The notes under the pieces are model-generated. The model saw only the letters and a list, made by a program, of their open reading frames with translations. It was not told the origin of the DNA and did not search any database. From Seminavis robusta (taxonomy: Eukaryota > Bacillariophyta > Bacillariophyceae > Naviculales > Naviculaceae): a stretch of 42,844 nt of DNA. Position numbers and translations under genes: made by a program. Location of the stretch: contig CAICTM010000914.1 of assembly GCA_903772945.1 (NCBI GenBank), positions 1 through 42,844 of the forward strand, written 5' to 3'. Of this stretch, positions 11,601-23,600 are shown one piece after another (the stretch's first letter is position 1; each line of letters opens with the position of its first letter).

Positions 11601-14600
11601 CTGCTTGCACCTTTCACGGCGGCGCTGCTCCTGAGATTACTGGACAGGGCCGTCACCATGGGTGGGGAAATTATGTGTTCTGTTCTCCCCATGCAAAGGG
11701 TTGGTACAAGTACCGAGGTGTTAGTGTCCGAGACGTGGGTGCTGCGCAGGATGGCACAGTTTGGGCGGTATGTGTGCTAGATACTTCTGATCAAGTGAGG
11801 ATTTACTTTGGTTTCTCATGTCTCATTTTCATGTATATTGCTTTCATGCAGATTGGAACTTATGACTACGGCAATAGCTGTTACAGCATCTATCGTCACA
11901 CTGTTGGGGATGCATGGGAGGAAATAGGTGGATGTGCTAAAAGAATTTCAGTTGGAAGCAGTATAAACGTGGCGGTTCTGAATAATGCGGGCCAAATTTA
12001 CCAACGGAACGGCAACAGTTGGGTGCTTGTAGAAAGCCCTCCAGCTCGCGATATCAGTATCACAAGAGATGGAACTATTTGGTTAACAGAGCTCGTGTCG
12101 GGAAGTAACACTGGTGATGTCTATCGCAAACTTCCAAGTGATTTTGCCTTCAGGCGCTTTGGAGGAGGCGGAGACCGCATTGCCGCTTCTGGTCCTGATG
12201 TGGTTGCCCTCTGTAACACTGGAGCAGGGAATCTACTTTGGGTTAATGTTGGTTCCCACTGGTACGAAGCAGGATCCTGTATCAATGGTGATGTTGGAAT
12301 TGCCAGTGATGGAACGATTTGGACAACAGGAGTTGGAACTGGTCAGACAAGTCCAGGTCAACCTCGGAGATCGATTACCTCCACTTCAACTGCTACAACT
12401 TGGGATGCTCCTGTACAGGGAAGGCTTGGAGGCAACATTGCTGCTGTGAGCGCGGACAAATTCCTGATGGTTGATTCTAGCAACCGATTGTGGCACTACG
12501 AAAGGCCCCAACCCATCGAACCAAAGATTGAAACCTTAAGTGGTGGCAGTCACTTTGTGCCCTTTGATGACTATCATAATGGTTGGATTGAAATTGGAAG
12601 TGATGACCAATCGCCTGTTTGCACCAAAAAAGGTGACGTGACATCAGAGCCCAACTATATTGTATGCGACTTGTACAGGGTTGTTTTCGGGAAAGGCCAA
12701 ACCGCTGAGGTCAAAACCTACGATCAAGCGAAAGACTTCTGCAGAGCAAAAGGAGGGTATCTTGCTTCCAGTGCTGAAATTTGCCCTTCTGCTGCTGCTC
12801 CCCCGGTGCACTGGCAAAAGTATGACAGAATCAGAGTCACGGATGTTGGTGCTGCAGATGATGGGACTATCTGGGCGGTATGTGTGCTTGATACTACTGC
12901 ATGATCAAGTGAGTATTTGCTTCAATTTCTTATCTCTCATTTTCATGTGCCTATCGCTTTCATGCAGCTTGGAACTTATGACTATGGCAATAGCTGTTAC
13001 AGCATTTATCGCATCACTGGTATGGATTCATGGGAGGAAATAGGTGGATGTGCTACAAGAATTTCAGTTGGAAGCAGTACAAATGTAGCGGTTCTGAACC
13101 CTTATGGCCAAATTTACCAACGGAACGTCACTCTTTGGGTAGTGGTACAAAACCCTCCAGCTCGCGATATCAGTATCACCAAGGATGGAACTATTTGGAT
13201 GACAGAACTGGTGGCTGGACATGACCATGGTCCTGTCTGGCGCAAGCGTCCCACCGATAGTGCTTTTGTGAAAGTTGGAGGTTCTGGTGACCGAATTTCT
13301 GGTACCAATGGGGACAAGGCAGTATTATGTAACAAACACGCAATTTGGGGCCATGGTGTTGATGGATGGGCCGCAACAAGCGGTTGCAATGGTGGTGATA
13401 TTAGCTTAGCTGCTGATGGAACCGTCTGGACAACAGGAGTTGACCAAAACCAGACAGGTCCTGGATTGGCCAAAAGGTCAATCACGTTTACAGCTAACAT
13501 TACGTGGGCACAACCAGTACAGGGCCAGTCGGGTACAAGCATTGCTGCTGTCAATTCCAGAGAGTTCCTACTGATCGATTCTACCAACAATCTCTGGCAC
13601 TATTTTGAAGCAGATGAACCTTACTTTGGAGTTCAGTCTGGCGATCAGTGGACTCCTGTCTCCGATGATATCAATGCATGGGTGCAGGTGGGAGTCCATC
13701 CTTCTGGCCTCGCATCAACATGCCGGCTTCACAGAGATACACACAATGGGGTTGATCCTGATTGGGGGATCAAGGATAACAAGATGCCCTGGGAATCGAA
13801 TTATGTAATTTGCAACATGAGAATGGATTTTTATGGCCCCTCTGAAACATCCAATGTGAAGTCATATGACCAAGCAAATCAATTCTGCATGCAAAGGAGG
13901 GTCTCTTGCTTCCAGTGCTGATATATGTCCCTTGGGACCAAGCAAAGATCCATACATTGGTAAACAGTATGGTGATCAATGGACGCCTGTCATGGATTAC
14001 CACAATGCGTGGATCCAGGTGGGGGTCCATCCACAGGGTGTTCCGACTTGTGCCCTACACCGAGATGCTTACAATGGAGTGGATCCCAGTTGGGGTCTTG
14101 ACGGCAATGAAGAATCCTGAGTCCAACTACATTATTTGCAAGTCTGGCGTAGATCCACAGACAACACTGGTGGCTGCTGCGGACAACAAGTTCCACATGT
14201 TTCCAGAACCACTTCCTGATAGTTCAAAGGGGTGTGTTGCATTCAAGACCAAAGTAAGTTCCTTTGCGACTGATTGATATTCTGACTTCATCAAAAAGTT
14301 ACTCTCTCGCTCATCACTCACACCTTTGACATACAAATTTGCTGTTGTGTGCCTCTGCGTACAGGCTAAAATGAATCAATCTTTTGGCTTGTCATCTAGA
14401 GCAGATCTTGTGCAAGATCCTACCATGGACTGGTTGTGGGTTGAGTTGGGTACAAGATGGGGAGCACATTCGTGGTTCATTGCGAATGGTGAAGTTCTGA
14501 ATGTTATTGACCACAAAGACACCAACTCAACCAACTCAACCAACTACACACCATCATTTCTGGATGGGACACCAAATGACTTTTGGGTGTGCTCTCTGGC

Positions 14601-17600
14601 AGAATCAGGTGGGCTCTCATTTGAGATGGGAACTGGCCGAGATCCCTCAAACCATTCCTCTAGGTTTATCATGGTGTCTCTTCCTGACACAACACCAGGC
14701 GAACGGCCTTTCTTTGGCTTCAAGTCCTACAACACCGAAGAGTTGTACAGTGATATTGAGGTCATTGATTTGAATGCAGCACCAGCTCCAACACCCGAGA
14801 TTGCAGCACGTTATCTCATCAGTTCAAACACCTCAGCACCAACAAGCCCCCCCGCAGGACCTACTTTTCCCCTCAACACCACAAACGCAACCGACAGCGC
14901 TTCCTCTGCCCCATCTAGTGCTCCAACTGTCACTCCACCTTCTCTTTGGAGACCCATTCCTCCGCCTGGTACGTTTGAAGATTAGTTTTGCCATATTTCA
15001 AATTCTTTTTGCTTGTTGTTCACTGAAATCCTTCTCATGTCTTCCATGACAGGATACACATGCCTGGGGCATGTTTGGACCATTGATGACACTGAGCCAC
15101 CCACTGATCTTGTCCGATGTATCCAGACAGTGTATGTAGAGGCAGTGAAGGATCCAAAGTATCAGTGGGACAGCCAATCGAATTTTGACTTTGATGAGCT
15201 GACTCTGTAAGTATAATTTCCATTGTGGGATCGCCTAAACCAGTGACAGCCGTCTGACCATCGAGTGATGCTTGCCAGGTGGGAGGCCACACAGACAAAA
15301 ACAACCATCTCTCCGGGTACATTCATTTCTAGGGGTTGTGAGGCTTGTGATGCACCTTTGGAAGAGTTTTATGCACTGTAAGTTTTATGTTGGTATTGAG
15401 CGTCTTGGTGTCTGTTAATTATGAGCAAGCTCACAAATCTTAATGGCTCATGTTTATCTTCAGGAGGAAGGAGTGCATTGTGGGCCATGGGTCCGTACCA
15501 TTCTGTGCCAACCCTGGCACTCCTTGGAAAGTGGAGGTTGCAAACCAAACCAAGATTGATATTCCATATGCCAAGCTTCAACCATGTGGCTTCCAGCAAG
15601 AAGACAAAAGGATCTATGGCGGACAAGACAACCCCAATAATGAGTGGGAAAATTATGCGGTTGAATTGCACAACAAGTCTGGATATGTTGGCTGGAAGCA
15701 CCTTGGGGCATCGTAACAGACATCCCCGCAGAAGGCCTCGTTATTGAGGAAAGTGTTGAGAACATCACTGAAGGAACAAATGGCAATTTCTTGTCAACCA
15801 AGATTGCAGGTGATTTTGTCTTTCTCTTCCCTTGTTCTGAAACAAACCCGGTGGTGGAGTTGAAGAAGAAGCTTTCGGATGCCGCAGCTGAAGCAAGCAT
15901 GGACGGAAGTGTTGAAAGTGGTCTTGTCAACATTGACGAGGACCTGGGAGAAGCAGCAAGGCATTGCAACCATGCGGACATGAAGTGCAAAGCAAGCTCT
16001 CCATGGAGAGAACCACACATTTGCGGTGAGAAAGAGGAGCCAACGGCATCTGGACAATGCCGTACTGTTGACAATTGCTTCTATCAACAGTGCAAAGGGT
16101 ACAATGAAGCTGTATGCACCAAAGATGAGGACTGCGTTGGCGAATCAAAATGCCATCAAGATGGAGATAAGAAAGTTTGTGGAGGGGTACGTCATGTGAA
16201 TGGTGGTAATAACTCTACAAGTATTGTCATTGCTTTCCTGACCATCACTCTCTCCGTTGTCTGGGCCTCCCTTGCAGAAACTCAAAATTACCATCAAGGA
16301 CAGTTCGAGGACGCTGGGACGGGCTGTTCCATATGGAATTGGCCAAGACGGTGTTGGGAAGTACATTGTTCTTGATCAAGGCGCCAGTATACTCTTGGCT
16401 GGGAATGTCTGGAAAGCTTTTTCACTGGGCAGTGAATATACTGTTACCGAAGGCACCGTAAGAAACTACTTACATCAAGTGAAAGTCTTTGATGTAACCT
16501 TGGTGACTAATTTCTTATATTCTTTCACTGCCGTACTACCCAGGTGCCTTTGAGCACAGGAATGAGACCGAGGGGCATGCGATCTGGTAAGGTTTCATGA
16601 CTGTGTCTTCTGTTGTTAAAACTTTGATTGGTGTCAAAGACTCAAACAAATTGTTTTCCGCAGCGTCGACGAAGACACCAACGAAGACGTTGAAATTGAA
16701 GGACAGCATCGTTGTTTTATGCTGGCAGGAACAGAGGGAGATCCATCGTGGTTTGAAACCTGGAAGATTCCAAGGGAGGGCGACAAGAGAGACAGTTGGA
16801 GGGCGCCTGATTCAAAGGTAAGAGAATCTCTCCCTTGCCTTCTGCTTGGTTCTGTAACACTGAGCAAATCTAAAATGAATGGATTGTTTCACAGTTCCAC
16901 TACAAAATCAAACTTGGATCTGTCTCAGAGGGGCCGTCTAAAGGAAAATCATACCTTGTAAGTAGCACAGCAGATACATGCCATGACTTCTTGAGTTGTT
17001 GCCAGAATTGACATTTCTTGTTGTTGTTTTCCTTGTGAGAACAGCCTCACAACACCAACATGAAGTATATCTCCTTGATTCAAGACAACGATGCTGATCC
17101 CGAGGCAGGAATGAGCAGATTCAGTAACATCAAGTTGTATGATGAAGCTGTTTCAGTAAGTATTTCAACCACTTGAAATTTTTGAATGTGTTGCAGAGTC
17201 CAACTTACACTGGTGATTTTGCTGAAAACAGGCGGGGGCAAAAGGGATTGCTACAAGCATCTGCAGTCAAAGGGAAACGATTAATGGTTTCTACAAGGAT
17301 GACATTGGCACCCCCACAGACTTTGGGGCCTCAACACAGACAATAATGCGGTACAATGATGGCAATCCGCCATATGCACGTTCTTCCTTGTGCCCCTACT
17401 TTGACGCTTATGCCCCAACTGAGCTCCCCTATAAAGTCCAGGCTTACAACATTGAAACAGCGGATTTCCTGGATGTCCAGACAAAATCAGCCACCGAAGT
17501 AAGTTCGTTAACGAATTGCAAGCAAAAGCTATCCAGTATAAACAGTGTGCAATCTTATTTCTTGTTCTTGTGTATTTTTATTTGTTTTAGGATGTGGTCT

Positions 17601-20600
17601 ACTGGAAATGGTTTGACAGGGGATTCCGTGTTTTGAGAGTCTCTGAAAGAGACCTTCCGCCAGGGTACTTCAGGTAAGCCGTCTGACTGAGCCACAATGT
17701 TCATTCGATCCTCTGCCTTTATATTGATGTCGCTGTTTTGTTCTGATTCTTTACAGACTTGGTGATAGCATTAATACTGATTTTGCGAGATCGAAAGCAA
17801 TCGCCGTGGCAAAGGGTGGCGGTGATTCCCTGGCTGCTCCCATCACGTACATCCCCAATACTCAATGTTTGAATAAAGGAATCTTTTGGTGCGTGGTGTG
17901 GCTCCCAATCTGTCCAAATGGCTATGTTGCACTCGGTAATGTTTGGTCTGGTTTTCCATCCTATAACATTCCGAGCACCGATTATATGAGATGCGTGAAG
18001 CAGAAGTTAGTCTTTTCATTGCCTTGGTACTTCGGCGCTCAATGGGATAGAGCGCGTTTCTACTATGTATGTCTTTGTGAGGTAGTGGATGACTTGATTT
18101 TGGAACTGGTGACAGTTACTGACAATCCTTCTTGAATGTAGGTCGAGATGATCAACAAGTTCTTCCCTGAATATTTACTGCTTCCAGGAACACATAAATA
18201 TGGGTGGCACGGAGACAATAGCTACATGTTGTTGAAGGCTTGCACACAATATGGTGTCTGGCCCTATTGCAGTGACAAGATCTCCATGTGGCCGGGTATG
18301 TGTATCAGAATGGATTGTGTCTGCTTTTCTTGTACTCTTAACCTTATACACTCTGCGGCTCAATATCCCTACCCTTAATTGTTGTCAGATGATGAGAAGG
18401 ACTTTGTTGTTCCATATGCCCAACTCAAGCCATGCGATTTCCATGATGAACACAAGGCGCTTTATAGTGATTCATTTCATGCGCACAATAACTGGGAAAA
18501 CACTGCTGTCGAGCTATACAAGGACCCAATTACTGGATTTGTCGGCTACAAACATCTTGCTGCGTCAAAGAAATACGGGACTCCTTATTGTCTTGGAACT
18601 GATGTTTTTGGATCATCAAATCAACTGCAACTGAAATACATGCCTGTTCAGGGAAATGTGGACTCTCATCAGGCCTACAAACAGATCAACGGACAGTACT
18701 GGAAGAATTGGTCTCCAGGAGCAGACTTTGTCTTCCTTTTCAAGTAAGTTCCCTGAACTCTATGAACGCTTCCTTGCATGGTGATTTCGCAGTCTCATAC
18801 AAGCTTATACGTGTTTCCACGACAGGTGCTCGAAACATGATGAGATTGGGAACTACAAGTCAAGCATTGCTGCCAGTGCAAGAACATCACCAACACAAAG
18901 AAGGGATCTTGTCAACTCTGGAGAAGATCTTGGAACAGCAGCCAAATTTCCGAATCTTTTCTGGAGTAATCCCCATTTCTGTGGTTGTGGAGAAGAACCC
19001 ATCAAGAAAGGCACAGGCTGTCAGCAAATGGATACTTGCTACTACCAACCGTAAGCAGAGAGAACTCTTGTTTAGGGCCAAATACCATCAAACCATGCTC
19101 ACCCATCCATGCCAATTCATTGGTTGCCCCCTTTTCAGTTCTGTCTGCCCCGATGAAGTAAACCACTCCACATGTGCTGCGGATTATTCAGCTTGCAAGT
19201 GTAAGAAGGGATATGTTGGCAGCAAATACGGTGCAAATGCAGTGTCATCAGGCTCGGGAAACACATGTATCCTCGCCGAAGATGCAGACAACCAAAATGA
19301 GGTCTCCTTTGATTCTTTCGATGTGGTGATAAAGAAGCAAGGCTTGGCCAAGGTCAAGGTCAAGATGCTTCGTTATGACACAGATGTAAGGTTCAGCAGG
19401 ATCTTCGTTGCTTAGCCCGCCTTGTGAGCTTCAGAATCTGTAAAAGTCTCACTCTTTTTCACTTCTCTCCCCTTGACATCTCCTCTAATTAAAGGACCCG
19501 GACAAAGCACCAGAAGTAGTCAAGAAATGGGACTCGACGGTACAGAATGTGGTAGCATTGGATCCTACCAAGGATATTTATAAGACAACTTTCAATGGTC
19601 TGCGTCCTGGAACAAAGTATCAGTACACGATCAGTGATGATGCGGATCACAGTGACATTTTCTTTGACGGTGTGAACCAAATGACCTACTGTTGCTGTGA
19701 TTGTGAAGTGTCCACACAGCATGATGATACCACTGGAAGGCCCATCGACATCAGGGTCCATCAAGTTCTTGGTGTGGTTACGTTTGAATTTGTGGATAAT
19801 TCGCGCTGCTCAGAAGCTTATGCATTTACTAGGACCGAAGTGGGTGCTGGAGAGTTTGTGAAGGCGGATGCGAGTCTCAAACAGACCTTCACTCCGAACT
19901 TTGCCAATTTTGCAAAGGTAAGAGAATGAAGCTTATCAAAACTTTTTTGCCAATTGTGGTTACAGTGTCTAATCCTGGATCATTGGCACATTACAGGAGA
20001 AGTGCACAAAATCTCCAGTCAAGCCAGGAACCAATGCTGCCGATGATCTCAAGTTCTCAAGACTGCAGGTATCAGAGCCATACAGATACTGCATCAGAGC
20101 TGTCGCAGAGCGTTATGCAGCTGACGCTACACATTCCAGTGATGACGCCTGCAAGGTATGAAATCTCCAGATAGCTATGATTGAGGATGGATGTTGGCTT
20201 GACATGCATTTCTGACCTGCCATATCCATGTTTCTCTTGATGTTTCTCTTGCCTAACAAAAACGCAACAGATCCACTTTGTGAGGTGGCAAGCATCGATC
20301 AAGGGGCGAATTGTTACAGACCAAGGAAAGGTGCCTGTCGAGGATGTCAAAGTAAACTGGCAGTTGATGAACCTGCAGCAAACTGTTGTCCTTCATGAAG
20401 GCACTGCCACAACGAAGAAGCCAGGGAAATTCAAGATGGAGTTTGATGTGGACGACAGCATCAACAAGTTTCTCAACCGTGACACTGCTTTCCCCATTCG
20501 CATCACGTTTGACAAGAAGACAGAGTTGGCTGGGAGTGATCCAATTGTTCATGAATTTGTTTGTGAAGATGGGACCGTTGACTGCTCAGGTGAAGATGGC

Positions 20601-23600
20601 ATAGTTGTCTATCTAAAGCACCTTGAGTTCGACGAACCCTTCGAAGCCCGTGACAAGACGTCTGTCCCTATCAAAGGAAGAGTATCAATCATGGAGTATG
20701 GTGGCTGCCCCTTGATTGGGGCAGATGTTTGTGTGGCACAGAAACGACCAAATTTCCCTGATGTCCAGGGGGCTTGTGTTAAGACTGATGGTGCTGGAAA
20801 CTTCAATCTACCAGCTACCATTGGGACCACAGTGAGTACAATTCTTCAGCGTCAAGTTTGGTTTGTAGTTTGGCCGTGGATGTTCACTTCTCACTTTTAC
20901 ATTTTTCTATCCAGGTTGGAGTTAGGGTGGCCTACTTTGAGCATAAGATTGTGAGGGCTCCAGATAATGTTCTTGATTATGAGAAGGGAATGTTCATTGA
21001 CCCCAAGAGGCGTTATGTTGGAAATGACTTTGTAGACATTCAGAAGGCAGCCCTCTTTGCATGTTGAGATTGCCGGAGGAGAGTGTGATCTACGCTTGGG
21101 CAGAAGTAAGATTGAAGTGGAAGTGTGCAGCTCACAGCCGCCAATCGTGCGTCCGCAAGGTCAGTGGAAGCAACAGCACTCGCTCCCAGCCCATGTCCTG
21201 GATGTACGAGTTCTCGAGATAAGAGATGATAGAAACAAGACAAAACCACCACAGAAGCTACAAGACATCACCAAGCACTTTTTGGACAAGACCCAGACCA
21301 AGGCTGTTGATCTTCGCGAGGAAGTGGCAAAGGAGCAAGAAGAAAAGGGCAAAAAAGCTGCGCCCAAGGACGAATCAGCAGTAGGAGCTGCTGAACCAGA
21401 ATCTCCAATGAAGCGTGTCCCCGAGCTTCGCTTTCAGGTATGTCAAGGGGGTTTGACGCCGTTCCAATCACTATAGACCACCACGCAACTCACATGTTTC
21501 CTCATTCTGGCAACACCCAGTATGATGGTGCTTTGGAAAGTGGATTCGCATTTGGCGGAAAGGACTACCGCAACCCGCAGCAGTGTCTTGCAGAAAATGT
21601 TTGGCCTGAGTCTTTGGTAAAGAAGCAAGCTGGTACTACCTACTCGCTTCACATCACAAAGACCGGTTACTACTTCAGGGTAGGTCAAGATGTGTCTGCC
21701 ACGATTGTCCTCGAAATGGTGTTGTTTTCACTAGGTTCCTTGGCTCAACTTTGTACCTTGTTTGTGCCTTCTTAGCCTGTTGTGAGTCTCAGATACAAGC
21801 TAATGACGGATATGTACTGTGATGTTGTTGGCGATGATATTGAAGTTGAAATTGAGAACAGTGTGGGAATTGATGCCAAGTGGGCAGAGTACAAGAAGAG
21901 TCTCAAGGAAGATGAAGTCAAACAGTATGAGATTTGTGGTCCTCAGAACACCTGCAAGTTCAAGGTTGATCATACCAACACCAATGACGTAAAGTCAAAT
22001 GCGCGTGTGACTCCCAAGGATGCAAGGGGAAACAGAATCCAGTTTATAGTTGGACGCCCGAGGTATGTACAGCTTGGGTTGGTTGTTTTAGTTGTTCTTC
22101 CATATTGTGTGACCAAGTCTTAACTGTACATCATTTTCTCTTGCCATGTACGATACCAGGGTTGACTCCCCTTGTAAGTATCAGGTTCATGAGGAGCACT
22201 CTCAACAATCACTTTGACTGTGCCCTTGTCTGACCTAGTTCTCTTCTTTGTTTTGCGGCTATAGACCGGAAGACATTCAAAGTCAAGGTGACCAAGCAGG
22301 GCGTACGCGTCTTGACCCACGTAGCTGAGCTGGTTGTAACAGGTGACTACAAATTGGGAGAAGGAAAATCATTTGCTCTCCCTACCTATGAGCCCATTCT
22401 GATTCTTCGGGATCCCCCAGGAGGGCTTTCACAGGCATCCTATGAGAATGTGCAGACCAGTATGTTTACTGCTACTTGTGTTGCTCTATATTACTTTTGC
22501 TGTGATCCATGGAGACTTACTCATCTGTTCCATTCGTGTAAAAGCCATGAGGGTGAAGTCTGCAGAACATGAGAAGCTGGAAGATCTTTCACACAACTCT
22601 CGACTGCACATTGGAGCCGACATTGATCAAGGAAGTTGTGCTGGTTTTGGCCTCTCAATTTGTCTCAAAAGTTTCAGCTTGTCAGGTGATGGCCTCGGTG
22701 GTGGCTTCGACAGCGAGGATGTTACCTATCAGGAGCACAAGGAAGAGGTTTTTACTGCAGAGTATACAACGACCTGGAGGTAGGTTCAGATCGGAGAGCT
22801 AGCTACGCCTTGTTTGATTGCTGAACTACATTCCTCACAATGTTACCTCCAGCTACACAACAAGTGACGATCCAATGCTTGCTGGACGCAAATCCGATGT
22901 GTTTGTGGTGCCTAATTTGAATGTTATGTTCTCTGAGACTTTGAACTTTAAGTGGCATCCTGAAAGTTGCTCGACCAATGTGACCACCACAACCAAATTC
23001 AATCTGGAAGACAAGAAGAACAAGCCTGCTGTTTCTTTCTTTAGTGTCTACTACTTGGAAACTCATATGCTTCCTTCACTGGAGACCAAGGCTCTGGAGT
23101 ACCGATACAGGTGGGGGAACGAAACAGATGTACAGAATAAGACGAAGCTGAAGTCTCAATATGATACTTTGGACTATGCACTGAAGAGTTGGAATAATTC
23201 GTTGACAGCATATGATGCCACAAACAACATGGCAGAGAACCAACTCATTCCAGCCCGTGAATGGTTTGACAAGTGGGCGGCAAAGAAGGATAAAATGTTT
23301 TCTGATGTTGATCCTCCTCCAATGACTGGAATCTTCTTTGTTGACTTTGCCAACCAGGAAGAATATTACCGCGCGAAAGCCATGAAGCCTGACATTGCAC
23401 CAGGAGCACATTGGGCGAAAGTGACTCCTGAAGCACTAACAGACAGAGCCATCACAGTGCAGAATGCTCCGTATATCAAGCCTGGGTCGCAAAGTGGCAA
23501 GAAGGACCTGAAGGAGACCAACAGGCTTCAGTTCAGCGGTGGTGGAGGCACAATGGAATTTACAATGGGTCATGCCGGTATTACTGAGATAAGCCAGCTG

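Noticed and set aside
14326..14364. Start of a separate second gene at 14326
   Set aside because: Intron 14254-14364 joins CVAFKTK to AKMNQSF in phase 0 and completes one domain. A single gene explains it better, though a split remains possible.
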